DNA from: CAWVWD01 sp045106825 | GTDB taxonomy: Bacteria > Bacteroidota > Bacteroidia > Chitinophagales > Saprospiraceae | DNA: 38,437 nucleotides | Direction: 5' to 3' | Assembly: GCA_045106825.1 (NCBI GenBank) | Contig: JBGCFH010000158.1 | Span: forward strand, 1-38,437 | In this document: piece after piece, positions 24,593 to 33,700 of the stretch | Layout of the letters: the number at the start of each line of letters is the position of its first letter | Position numbering within the stretch: position 1 is the stretch's first letter | Program-made: the position numbers and the translations under genes | The notes under the pieces: model-generated | Database searches by the model: none | What the model was told of the DNA's origin: nothing | What the model saw: only the letters and a program-made list of their open reading frames with translations

Positions 24593-24943
24593 ATGCAAGA
24601 TACTTTAATAGATACAGCACCTGTAAATTTAACTGATGGAGCTGTTCAACAATTAAAAGCTATCAAAGTAGCACAAAATTTAGGTGAAAATTTAGGGCTG
24701 CGAGTTGGAGTAAAAGGAGGTGGATGTTCAGGTTTCTCTTATGTTTTGGGATTTGACGCAAAACAACCTGATGATGATGAATTCATTTCTAATGGAATTA
24801 AAGTCTATATGAAAAAAGCTCATGCACTTTATTTATTAGGTATTGAGATAGACTTTATGAATGGTTTAAATAACAGAGGATTTACGTTTAGTAATCCGAA
24901 TGCTAAAGATACATGCGGTTGCGGTACATCGTTTTCTGCATAA
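24593..24943 (+). CDS. IscA/ErpA-type iron-sulfur cluster carrier
   Basis: 116 residues from the ATG at 24593, the family's usual length. An in-frame GTG 27 bp upstream is ruled out because the promoter's -7 box covers it. The three conserved cysteines are present: Cys45 in GGGCSGFSY and Cys108/Cys110 in DTCGCGTSF. The HesB-type block IEIDFMNGLNNRGFTFSNPNA precedes them. The protein receives or transfers Fe-S clusters in the cytoplasm. It is a single gene with its own promoter and terminator. No suf or isc genes are nearby, so it is more likely a late-acting A-type carrier (ErpA/SufA-like) than part of a scaffold operon. Which A-type subgroup it belongs to is unclear. Confidence 0.92.
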   Translation: MQDTLIDTAPVNLTDGAVQQLKAIKVAQNLGENLGLRVGVKGGGCSGFSYVLGFDAKQPDDDEFISNGIKVYMKKAHALYLLGIEIDFMNGLNNRGFTFSNPNAKDTCGCGTSFSA

Positions 24944-24966
24944 AGATGGGAATTGTTTATTGTGTT

Positions 24967-25012
24967 GGCGTACCTAATCATCTCAAATGAAAAACGGTAC
25001 GCCTTTTTTTTT
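24967..25012 (+). terminator. Rho-independent terminator of the Fe-S carrier gene
   Basis: GGCGTACC (24967-24974) pairs with GGTACGCC (24996-25003), followed by nine T. A textbook intrinsic terminator 24 bp after the stop codon. Confidence 0.9.
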
Positions 25013-25273
25013 GCCCTTTTTAAACTGCTTACCCCTTTTCATATATCCAAAATCTTCAAATTACACAAATTCTCTCTTATCTAATTATCTAATCTCTCCA
25101 TATTTATAAATTCGATTTTGGTGTTGATGTTGCCTGCCCCGAAACCTCGGTGGTTGATTGATGGATACGCAAAAACTTGTATTCAATCCTAAGCATCCAA
25201 ATTGTCAAAAAACCATTATCAATTACTAACTTCAAGTCGAATAATTTTTTTTAATAAAAAAAAAATTATCGAG
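25013..25273. other. Gap before the T9SS protein gene
   Basis: No gene. It holds a one-armed word repeat (TCTCTTATCTAATTATCTAA at about 25073-25092), the GC-richer patch CCTGCCCCGAAACCTCGG, and an A/T stem CGAATAATTTTTTTT / AAAAAAAAATTATCG (about 25238-25271) just ahead of the shared 38-bp element. Confidence 0.45.
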
Positions 25274-25311
25274 GGGTACGTATTAGTTTTTTTTGGGATA
25301 AATGAATGTAA
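25274..25311 (+). promoter_or_regulatory. Shared element GGTACGT-N13-GGGATAAAT, copy 1
   Basis: GGGTACGT, 13 nt, then GGGATAAATGAATGTAA. The same layout with identical spacing occurs at 28636-28673 (minus) and 28863-28900 (plus). Here it starts 74 bp before the ATG of the T9SS protein gene. It could be a promoter for a non-primary sigma factor or an activator site. Confidence 0.65.
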
Positions 25312-25347
25312 CAATATTTTTAAACAAATTTATTTCAAAAAATTATT

Positions 25348-26526
25348 ATGAAAAAATTTACATTCTTACTTCTGTTAACAATTATTAGCTTAAATGGACA
25401 AGCTCAAATCACAATTGATCAAGTGAATATGACACTTGATATTACTGGTGATACTTTATTTATGGCTGAGTTTAATCCAGTTGGTATAGCTTTACCACAA
25501 AGTGGAGCAGATATGATTTGGGATTATAGTTCAACACCTATTGTGAATACAAAAGAACTTATTTATGAAGAAGCAAACAATCCACTTTTTCCAAATTCGA
25601 ACATACGTTTAGCGACAAGTTATACGTTAGTAGGAGCACCAATTCCAGTTTCTACACATCGTTATATGACTTTTGATGCACAAGGATTGAGTTTTGATGG
25701 TACAGAACAATTTTATGTTCCAATTCCATTAGGAAGTTTCACAGGTAATCCTGCTGATAGTTTATTTAATTTAGGTGGAGCAAGAACAGAAATGCCATCT
25801 TGGACTTGGATTGATTTTCCATTAAACTATAATGATACTTCAACAACAAATTCATATAATGACATTCAAATCGTAGTTGATGCACCAACATTTGGTTTAA
25901 GTAACTATATCGTTACACAAAGACGATTTAGCACCACTTCTAAGGATGCAAATGGTTGGGGAAAATTAGTATTGACTGATCCTACAACGATGACACCTGA
26001 TACAATTGAGGTTTTATTACAAGAACGTACTGTTATGTCAGTAGATACTTTTTATGATGCAGCAGGTGGACTTGTTCCCGAAACTTTATTAGGTATTTTA
26101 GGTTTGACACAAGGTGCAGTAGGAGCTGAACTTAAGTATTATTACTTCTATACTGCAGGACTTAATCAATATGCGATGGTAATCGCACAAGCTGATGGAG
26201 TAAATGCCTTGGCAGAATATAACACTGAAATTTTTGCAAATGGTTTGCATGTGAATACAAAAAATATCAAACCTATTAAAGTTTCTCACAGAGTTTATCC
26301 GAACCCAATCCAAAATCATCAATTCCAATTAGAATTAGATAAGAATAATATGGAAGATTGGCAATTAGAGATTTCTAATGTATTAGGACAAGCAGTTCAT
26401 CAAGAATCGGTAACGGATAATATTTCAACGGTTCGTTTAGATGCAAATTTAAACTCCGGTCAGTATTTTTATACTGTAAAAAATGAAGAAGGTCAAATTG
26501 TAGCTAATGGGAAGTTAGTTTGGTAA
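25348..26526 (+). CDS. Secreted T9SS-sorted protein of unknown function
   Basis: 392 residues. A clear signal peptide (1-20, MKKFTFLLLLTIISLNGQAQ) is followed by a beta-rich region of about 280 residues with no family I recognise. It has ADMIWDYSSTPIVNTKEL near 53-70, DANGWGKLVLTDP near 196-208 and PDTIEVLLQERTV near 213-225. A type A T9SS sorting domain ends it (about 315-392, HRVYPNPIQNHQ to ANGKLVW). It is therefore exported across the outer membrane and probably surface-anchored. The middle region is of a kind often found in marine Bacteroidota, where WDYS/WDFS openings recur, but its role is not known to me. It is a single gene with a shared regulatory element 74 bp upstream. Confidence 0.85.
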   Translation: MKKFTFLLLLTIISLNGQAQITIDQVNMTLDITGDTLFMAEFNPVGIALPQSGADMIWDYSSTPIVNTKELIYEEANNPLFPNSNIRLATSYTLVGAPIPVSTHRYMTFDAQGLSFDGTEQFYVPIPLGSFTGNPADSLFNLGGARTEMPSWTWIDFPLNYNDTSTTNSYNDIQIVVDAPTFGLSNYIVTQRRFSTTSKDANGWGKLVLTDPTTMTPDTIEVLLQERTVMSVDTFYDAAGGLVPETLLGILGLTQGAVGAELKYYYFYTAGLNQYAMVIAQADGVNALAEYNTEIFANGLHVNTKNIKPIKVSHRVYPNPIQNHQFQLELDKNNMEDWQLEISNVLGQAVHQESVTDNISTVRLDANLNSGQYFYTVKNEEGQIVANGKLVW

Positions 26527-26809
26527 ACGAAAAATTATTAAAAGTAATCAATATATAAGTATTGAGATAAAAATAACTATACATTCTTGACTTACCTTTT
26601 TTATCAATAATTTCGTTGATCCCGAGGACTCGGGACGCCGAAGCAAAGGCTTCGACTGCGTTTTTCGCCTTATTTTTGACAAAAATCCTGCGTCAAAGAA
26701 CGTACATTTATTTATATTTCAATACTTAGTAACTCCAAAAAACAGTTTAACCCGTTGATTTTAGTATAAAATAAATTATATTTTTTTAATAAATGTGTAT
26801 TTAAATGTT

Positions 26810-26836
26810 AGGGCAATCACTTGAAGTGATTGCCCT
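26810..26836. terminator. Perfect palindrome AGGGCAATCACTT / AAGTGATTGCCCT
   Basis: Two perfect 13-nt arms around a single G, followed by TTTT on the plus strand. It looks like a terminator but lies 284 bp after the nearest plus-strand gene and no transcript is evident, so it may end an unseen RNA or be a mobile repeat. Confidence 0.55.
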
Positions 26837-27047
26837 TTTGTTGTGTTTAGAAGCAATGGATTGGAATGTCATTTTTAATCCGGCAGGAAACTTCCGCTAA
26901 AAGACAAGCTAAAAACTGCTATCGAACTATTCATTTTATTAGATTGATACTATTTAAATTGAATCAGGTTTCATATATAATTCGATAAAATCACAATATT
27001 TAAAATTGATAATTAGTCGTATATGAAGTTTTTAAATCGTGCGTTTA

Positions 27048-27190
27048 GATTCCAAGGTTTCGGGACAGACAGGATTAAAATCCGCCTTTTTAGATAAAAA
27101 AAAAGCATGAGAAACACTCAAATTATACACTTTTTAAATCGTATTTTACTTTTTTAGATACAAAAAAGTGGGTTAAAACCCACTTAAATT
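27048..27190. repeat. Composite TTTAGAT repeat, second version
   Basis: It shares with 4143-4272 the start GCGTTTAGA, the GGATTAAAATCCGCC hairpin followed by TTTTTAGAT, and an end with TTTAGAT and a GTGGGTTAAAACCCAC hairpin. The interior differs. The same outer architecture with another centre suggests a modular repeat family. Confidence 0.6.
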
Positions 27191-27313
27191 CATGAATTTA
27201 AGACTTCGTACAACACTAATTGACAATCAGTAAGTTGTATTTTTCTTAATACATTACGTTGTTGTTTTACTGCTGACTGAATACTACGAATTACCTAATC
27301 TATCCATCATAAA

Positions 27314-27356
27314 TAAAAAAAAGCCATCAAACAAATCTTGAAGATTTATCTAATGA
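27314..27356 (-). terminator. Terminator of the duplicated-domain gene
   Basis: On the minus strand, a stem centred on AAATCTT-C-AAGATTT (27323-27356) with weaker outer pairing, followed by eight to nine T (27314-27322). It lies 60 bp after the stop at 27416. Confidence 0.7.
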
Positions 27357-27415
27357 CTATTTTTATACTCAATCTAAATTATTAATTGACTTTTATATAA
27401 TTCTTATGATGCTTT

Positions 27416-28351
27416 TTAATCAATCTCATAAGTATAAGAATCTTCTTTAGCGTTGATTTTAACTTTATTCAAAAATGGAGGCATTTCCACAATTTCTACT
27501 GATGCCGTAATTGATGTTTCGAGCTGAGCAACAGATCCACTTGGTTTTGTTGCACAAAAGTCAAACTCATAGCAATCTTCTTCGGAGGAATCAACGCGAA
27601 CTAATTGAGGATTTGTCCATCCTTGAGTAGGAACAACTCCTGTTGCTTTGATATTTAATACATTAGCAGTACGAGATACAGTGACTTCTTCTACACGAGA
27701 AACTTTTTCGCTCGAAACCTCTGAATCAATCGTCAGTCCTTGTTTACCAAAATCATTTCTCACCTTTAGAACATCGCCAAGTCTTAGTCCTAATTCATCA
27801 AAACTATATACAACCTCAACACCATTTGGTACTAAAGCCAGACCTGAATCGGGCTTAATTCTAAAAGCCATTAGATATTTACCAGTTGGTTCAGTGACAA
27901 CATATGTTTTGAAAGAATCTTTATTTGTATCACCATTACTTGGTACGATTAATTTAACCTTATCATCAGTGATTTCTAATCCGATTAGTGTTTCAAGATA
28001 AGGCATGATTTCTATATTTGCATTATCTAAATTATCTGTTCCGACAGCACTTTTTATAATAGAATTAGTCGCTGAACGAACTTGAACACCTTTGAAGTTT
28101 ATAGGTTCAGTATCAAAAATATAATGAGCAATGATAGGAGTTAATACTTCATTAGCTGATTCGGTCGGGGGTTTTGCTATAAAGTTGAATTTATAAATAC
28201 CATCTTCAGGAATCTCCTTGGATAAAACTAATGTTGGTTCTGTCCAACCCGTAGATTGAACTAAGCCTTGTGCAATAACAATAACTTGTTTTGGAAATAT
28301 TAATAAATCATAAATAGCAACTTCGGTTACTTCTAAAACTAATTGTTTCAT
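27416..28351 (-). CDS. Unknown protein with internally duplicated domain
   Basis: 311 residues, acidic, no signal peptide or membrane helix. Residues about 5-93 and 218-305 are homologous to each other. Both have a V-I-A-G-V core, then TGWTEPTLV / QGWTNPQLV, then YKFNFIAKPP / YEFDFCATKPS, then a T-I-A-I tail. A different domain of about 120 residues separates them (LEITDDKVKLIVPSN, TGKYLMAFRIKPDSGLALVPNG). I recognise no family. The predicted beta-rich modules might bind ligand or assemble. It is transcribed away from the propeller gene at 29128; the 776-bp space between them holds two inverted copies of the shared 38-bp element, so the genes are probably co-regulated. It lacks T9SS and Sec signals, unlike most repeat-containing proteins here. 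Confidence 0.8.
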   Translation of the reverse strand: MKQLVLEVTEVAIYDLLIFPKQVIVIAQGLVQSTGWTEPTLVLSKEIPEDGIYKFNFIAKPPTESANEVLTPIIAHYIFDTEPINFKGVQVRSATNSIIKSAVGTDNLDNANIEIMPYLETLIGLEITDDKVKLIVPSNGDTNKDSFKTYVVTEPTGKYLMAFRIKPDSGLALVPNGVEVVYSFDELGLRLGDVLKVRNDFGKQGLTIDSEVSSEKVSRVEEVTVSRTANVLNIKATGVVPTQGWTNPQLVRVDSSEEDCYEFDFCATKPSGSVAQLETSITASVEIVEMPPFLNKVKINAKEDSYTYEID

Positions 28352-28635
28352 TTTGGAAAAATTTAATTGTTTAAAAATTAATTAGATGATTGTGAATAAT
28401 GAACAGTAAAATGATTACTTTTAGCTATTCATTGATTCCATAACAATTTCTTTATACAGAAATACGGTTATGTTTTTGAGGACATACTTATCCCATTAAC
28501 CTATTGAATAGGCTTCACCGTAAATGATAACTTTTGTAATTAACTTGGTTGGATAATATTGGTCTGATAAGTACCTAAGTATTACCCCTTCTACGTAGAA
28601 ATTTAAGTGAATTATTTAAAGTGTGAATCATTTAT
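28352..28635. other. Long leader of the duplicated-domain gene
   Basis: About 285 nt of non-coding sequence lie between the shared element and the ATG at 28351. They include the perfect 12-bp palindrome TTCTACGTAGAA (28589-28600) and a short stem CCTATTGAATAGG (28499-28511). A structured 5' leader is possible; no known riboswitch pattern is seen. Confidence 0.4.
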
Positions 28636-28673
28636 TTACATCTATCTATCCCAAATAAAATAGAAACGTACCC
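28636..28673 (-). promoter_or_regulatory. Shared element GGTACGT-N13-GGGATA, copy 2
   Basis: On the minus strand GGGTACGT, 13 nt, then GGGATAGATAGATGTAA. It matches copy 1 at all 8 positions of the first block and 14 of 17 of the second. It points toward the gene at 27416-28351, 285 nt from its ATG. Confidence 0.65.
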
Positions 28674-28862
28674 TTATTTTTTGATTTTTTTATTAATAAT
28701 CAATGATTCAATCATAATAATCTTTTGTTGAAAAAACATTATCACTTAATAATACAAAAAATAGAAGGCATTCATATTGGTTAGAATAAAGTCTATTAAA
28801 TATAGTAGGAAAGACTAAGAATTCAATTACCAATAAAAATTTACAAATTTTCTATTTTATCG

Positions 28863-28900
28863 AGGTACGTTTTCAAATGAAAAGAGATTAATACCTGTAA
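28863..28900 (+). promoter_or_regulatory. Shared element GGTACGT-N13-GAGATTAAT, copy 3
   Basis: AGGTACGT, 13 nt, then GAGATTAATACCTGTAA, 12 of 17 matches to copy 1 in the second block. ATCGAG precedes both copies 1 and 3. It points toward the propeller gene, 228 nt before its ATG. Confidence 0.55.
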
Positions 28901-29127
28901 GACAATTAAAATAGCAAATTGTGATATAAATGCACACTAAAGTCTAACTGATTTCCCACTGAGCATACAGCGTAATATTACTTAGTAATCTGTGGCAATC
29001 GCAAGAAACAAAGTGTTAGAAAATCTCTAAGAGATGAATGATAAGTCTAAGAATGGATTAACACCATTCTTATAATAATTGAAATTAATAACTTACATAT
29101 TCTTTAAACTTTTTAAAAAACTACAAA
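28901..29127. other. Leader of the propeller gene
   Basis: No gene. TGGCAATCGCAAGAAACAAA at 28993-29012 matches the left terminus of the MITE-like element at 37019 in 19 of 20 positions, without the rest of the element. A stem from GAATGG and CCATTC (about 29051-29070) lies nearer the start codon. Confidence 0.5.
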
Positions 29128-29844
29128 ATGTCAAGACAGGTTTTAGGCGATATTAAAGGTATAACGACCATTGTAGCAATAGGAAATACTCCTTATGTTA
29201 TAAGAAACACGGATAATCAAATTTATAAATGGGTAAATGGAGTTTGGGATAAAGTTTCTAATAATTCATATTACAATAATAGTAGAAAATTTTCAGCTTA
29301 TAAAGATACTTTGTACAACCTAACTATGTATGATGGAAATGGAGAACATACGCATATTTATGAAAAAGACGAAAAATCAGGTAATGATTGGACAAATTTA
29401 GTCGGAGGTATAGATGAAAACTGTTTGGAGATTATGATAATGGAGATTGCAGGTGAGAAAAGATATATTGCAAGGTATAACGAAAAAATTAAAATCTTTA
29501 AGAGTGGCGAAGGTTGGCAAGACATATTTTCAGAAGATATACACACTATCGACATGGCGATTTTTGAAAATAAGTTTTATTTTATAAATGCATTAGATAA
29601 TAGAGTTTATAATTGTGATGAAAATTGGAACATCAGTGAGCCATTACCAGGGAATTTTAGAGCTATCAAAATAGAGGTAAATAAATACTTTGTTTGTATT
29701 ATAGATGAAAAGAATCAAGTTTGTATTCACAATGGTTCTTATTGGGAAGTTATCACAGATGCAGGATTTGCGAAGGATATTGCACTTAGTGGTATAACAA
29801 TATTTACCTTAGATAGCGAAGATAATCGAGTTTATAAAGTATAA
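29128..29844 (+). CDS. Six-bladed tectonin-like beta-propeller
   Basis: 238 residues, no signal peptide. About six repeats of 35-40 residues are visible, each with a hydrophobic strand, then an N/D-x-x-Y/K turn, then a Trp-containing strand: NQIYKWVNGVWDKV (about 29-42), SGNDWTNLV, KIKIFKSGEGWQDIF, NRVYNCDENWNI, NQVCIHNGSYWEVI and a final NRVYKV. This is the pattern and length (about 230-250) of a closed six-bladed tectonin/PLL-type lectin propeller; the last half-blade would close with the first strand. Such proteins bind sugars or surface lipopolysaccharide. Cytoplasmic retention or non-classical export are both possible. It shares the upstream element with the divergent gene at 27416. Confidence 0.75.
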   Translation: MSRQVLGDIKGITTIVAIGNTPYVIRNTDNQIYKWVNGVWDKVSNNSYYNNSRKFSAYKDTLYNLTMYDGNGEHTHIYEKDEKSGNDWTNLVGGIDENCLEIMIMEIAGEKRYIARYNEKIKIFKSGEGWQDIFSEDIHTIDMAIFENKFYFINALDNRVYNCDENWNISEPLPGNFRAIKIEVNKYFVCIIDEKNQVCIHNGSYWEVITDAGFAKDIALSGITIFTLDSEDNRVYKV

Positions 29845-30048
29845 TTTAAAGATTGTTTGTCATAAAACGATTATTAAATAATTCTAATATAAAATAGGCG
29901 ATTTATGCCTTATAATTTAAAATCACTAAACTCTTAAAATTAACATCATCAGTTTTTGAAGGAAAGCGAATTTCTGTAAAAATGTATTAAGGAATAAAGT
30001 AATTTTTCATAACTAAAAAATGATGATGTTATCAAAATAAAACTTATT

Positions 30049-30579
30049 ATGGATAATGTAGGACCAGTTATTCTTGACAGACCCAAAGTAGCAAGAATGA
30101 GAGCTAAAAAAACGAATACAACCAGTGGTGGTGGAAATCAAAATGAAAACGAATATTATTTTGATTTTCATACAACTCAAACTAACGACACTTTAGATGA
30201 TTTAGATAATATAACAAAAATTCATTTAACACATTCAAATGATACAACTTTTACTTTTACTAAAATGAACTTAGAAACAACGAGTAATGGTGAGCATTAT
30301 ACTTTCAGACTTAAAGTTATTCTGGAGACTGCATTTAGTAAACTTAATGATCTTTTAGAGATTATTGATGATAATATTTCAGATAATATTTCAGATAATA
30401 TTTCAGATGCTATTTCAGATGCTATTTCAGATGCTTTCGCAGCGGTTTCAGGAACTACTTTTGATGAAAATAAGCCAGCATTATACGAATTTGACATTGA
30501 ATATGATGACGGAATAGAGTCTGAAGATCCTGCTGCTCTTGTAAATCATTTTGATCCAAGTGAACCTCCGGTTGTTTAA
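30049..30579 (+). CDS. Unknown acidic protein with four-residue tandem repeat
   Basis: 176 residues, no signal peptide. A basic start (KVARMRAKKTN) and a Gly/Asn linker lead to a folded-looking region (about 43-100). A 12-bp tandem repeat follows: DNIS x3, DAIS x2, then DAFA (codons 108-131, DNA 30370-30441). The repeat region is likely an amphipathic helix or coiled segment in which Ile recurs every fourth residue. The C-terminus is Pro/Asp/Glu-rich. I recognise no family. It follows the propeller gene after 204 bp and precedes the CHAT gene, from which a strong hairpin separates it. The length of the repeat could vary between strains without shifting the frame. Confidence 0.7.
   Translation: MDNVGPVILDRPKVARMRAKKTNTTSGGGNQNENEYYFDFHTTQTNDTLDDLDNITKIHLTHSNDTTFTFTKMNLETTSNGEHYTFRLKVILETAFSKLNDLLEIIDDNISDNISDNISDAISDAISDAFAAVSGTTFDENKPALYEFDIEYDDGIESEDPAALVNHFDPSEPPVV
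30370..30441 (+). repeat. 12-bp tandem repeat, GAT(AAT/GCT)ATTTCA
   Basis: Five full units and one diverged unit in the coding frame: three GATAATATTTCA, two GATGCTATTTCA, one GATGCTTTCGCA. The unit length is a multiple of three, so slippage would add or remove four residues at a time. Confidence 0.95.
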
Positions 30580-30633
30580 ATTACTTGACTATTATCATTA
30601 TTAATGAAACGATAGAGATTGAATTTAATATTC

Positions 30634-30694
30634 AAAAAACTCAATAAGGTAAAAAAATTTTTTTTTTAAGTTTTTTTACCGTTATTGAGTTTTT
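30634..30694. terminator. Long hairpin directly before the CHAT gene
   Basis: Arms of 24 nt (30634-30657 and 30671-30694, core ACTCAATAAGGTAAAAAAA) match with one bulge, and both flanks are A/T-rich. It would terminate transcripts from the gene at 30049. It ends only 18 nt before the ATG at 30713, so the CHAT promoter must lie within or before it. Confidence 0.85.
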
Positions 30695-30712
30695 CATTAT
30701 AGTTCAATTTTT

Positions 30713-33700
30713 ATGAAAGCAATTATTCGATTACTCCTTCCAGGTATCATTTTATTTATACTATTTGCTTTTCAACGTACTGATTTGCCTTCAATAAACT
30801 TATCCGAAATCTCAGAATTATTAACAGAAAAAGAAGTTTTTAAATCAAAAGAGCAATACGATTTAGCAATCAACAAAATTTTAGAGATTAAAGATGTTTA
30901 TATCCAACATAAACATTGGACGGAAGCCGTAAATTGTTATGCAGAGATAGCTTCATTGGCGGATATGCTTTCTGATTTTGAAAGTAAAAAGAAATATGCA
31001 CTTATAGGAAAGAACTTGATCGATAAACATACCTCAATTAACGATACTTCAAGAGCCAATATCATGCAACAACTTGGAGAAGCATATTATGCTTTTGAAA
31101 CATTGGATAGTGCTATTTTGGTATTGAAGGAAGTTTTAACATTATATGATAATCAGGAGAATTGGGTCGATAAAGGTTGGGCTACTTACATTATCGCAAT
31201 TGCTTATTTTGATAAAGAAGACTATAAAAATACTGAAAAATACTTGTTAGAAACAGAGAAAATCTCTAATACATATAATCTTCAAGAAGAATTCCTTACT
31301 ACAATAGAAGAATCTTTTGGTATCCTATATTTTCAAACTATGGGAGATTTTGAAAAGGCGATTGCGACCACTAATAAGGCACTGGAATATCGACTATCAA
31401 AGCCACAAAAAGATATGTTGGACTCTCTACTTATTCTTGATAATTATAGCAATTTGGCCATATTTTATGAAGATAAAGGGGAATATAAGAGAGCTTCTCT
31501 TTTTTATAAACAGTCTGTAGAGTTTGCAAAAAAACTAAATCAAAATCCTATTGAGAATCTTTTAAAATATGCTCGTAATTTAAATATAGAATTGAAGAAT
31601 AAATTAGCCATAGAAGTTCTTAAAGAAACACTCGAAATAAATAAATATCAGCCAAAAGGAAAAATACAAGAAGCTAATTATGCCAGTATTTGTCTTGGAT
31701 TAAGTAAAAATTACGATAAGTTAGGACAAGTTGACAGCACAATGTATTTTATTAATCAATATTCTACATCATATAATAACTCTAAAGATTTTTTTGAAAA
31801 ATTAGATGCAGTAGGAATTTATATCAATTTAGAAAAACTTGACTTAGCACTATTAGAACTCAATCAAATTAAGTTATCAGAAGATAATGAAACGGAGGCT
31901 TCACTTAATATTAAAATTAAAAAATTCAGATTTTTAGGAAAAATTTATGCTAAAAAAAATAACTATTCTAAAGCACTTGAATACTATGAAAAGGCATTAA
32001 TAACAAATGCACGAGATTTTTATACAAATCCGGATGAACCCGAAATTCGTAATACGATGCATTTAATATATACTCTTAAAGAGAAAGCTTTAGTCCTGAA
32101 AGCAATGAACACAGAAGAAAGTCTCAAAACTGCTTTTGAAACAAATCAACTTGCAATAAAATGGGCTGAAAAGATGAGACAAAGTTTTGTCTTTGAATCA
32201 GCAAAGGTAATTCTTAATAAGAATACTTCTGAATTGTACAAAAATGCTATTGATATCGCTTACCAACTTCATAAAACCACAAAGAACCAAACTTACGTAG
32301 ATGAAACGTTTATTATTGCTGAAAAGCAAAAAGGGATTTTATTATTAGAATCATTAATAGATGACAAAGGAAAGGAACATTATAAAGTACCTAAACATTT
32401 ATTGAAAAGGGAAAAAGAACTTAAGTCTGACATTGCGTTCTATAAGCAGAAGATGTTGGAAACCCAACAAAATAAAGAAACGGGAAAATATGAATTGTAT
32501 GAAAATTATCATACAACGAATAATCTTGAATTTGCAAAACTAAAAGATAGTTTAAAAACTTATTACAAATCTTATTTTGATTTAGAATATCAAACAAGTA
32601 TTGCGACGGTTGATAAGGTACAAGATGAATTATTGACTTCCGAACAGGCATTTGTACAGTTTGTGAAAGTAGATAGTGCGTTTTATGTTTTTGTGATTGA
32701 AGCGGATAAAAAGCAATTTTTGAAATTATCCACAAATGAGGTTGATGTTGAGAATCTGCAGCAGTTTCAAACGATGTTACAATCGTCCGAAGTAACTCAA
32801 AAAGATGGTTTGAAAAATTTTGAAAGGTTTACAACTTTAGCTTACCAAAACTATCAACAGTTTTTTGAACCTATAAAAAATCAACTTTCGTCAACAATTT
32901 CTGAATTAATTATCGTTCCTGATGATGTTTTGAATTATTTGCCTTTTGAAACCTTATTAGGACAATCTATTACAACTACAAATGTAGACTTTTTGCGATT
33001 ACCGTATTTAATTCGAGATTATCAATTTCATTATGGATATTCAGGAACATTGTTATTAGAAAATAAATCTAAAAGCAATACATTAAAAAGCAATGATAAA
33101 GTTTTAGCTTATGCACCACTTTACAAAGGAAAACAAGAAGTGTTTGCTCAACGAGGTGGAATGGAAACTTTGCGAAATGGTACAGTACAATTAAAAGGAA
33201 CAGCCAAAGAGATTCAAGCCATTGCAAACTACTTTGATGGTACATTTAACTTTAGTAAAACCGCAACCAAAGAAAATTTCCAAAAGGAAGTCAGTGATTA
33301 TGGTATTCTACACTTAGCAATGCACGGAAAACCAAGTCTAAAAGAACCCGATTATGCTCATTTGGTTTTTTCTAATGTTGATAATGACAGCACGAACTTA
33401 TTACATCATTACGAAATCACGGCTTTAGAAACGAATGCTCAATTAGCGGTATTAAGTGCATGTGAAACTGGCGTTGGAAAGATGTTGGAAGGCGAAGGCG
33501 TGATGAGTTTAGGAAAAGGTTTTATGTATGCAGGTGTTCCGAGTGTAGTGATGAGTCTTTGGAAAATGAACGATCAATCGACAAGCGAACTCATGCCATT
33601 ATTCTACGAAAAATTGGCAAAAGGAATGCGAAAAGATAAAGCATTGCATCAAGCAAAGATTGACTATTTGGATAATTCGACTGCTGCAAGAGCTTTTCCG

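Larger units (their letters stand above)
26527..27322. other. Long gene-free region with several palindromes
   Basis: No gene on either strand. It holds a GC-richer cluster of hairpins at 26621-26654 (CCCGAG-GA-CTCGGG and CGAAGC/GCTTCG) followed by the palindrome ATTTTTGACAAAAAT (26672-26686). A perfect 13-bp stem lies at 26810-26836, and the second copy of the TTTAGAT composite repeat at 27048-27190. The remainder is AT-rich. Confidence 0.55.

Noticed and set aside
26621..26686. Possible riboswitch or small RNA
   Set aside because: Only small independent hairpins are seen, with no promoter and no conserved riboswitch core, so I describe it as palindromes only.
30297..30497. Minus-strand frame over the 12-bp repeat
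   Set aside because: It is a by-product of the repeat being open in several frames; the plus-strand gene has a proper start, context and flanking non-repeat sequence.
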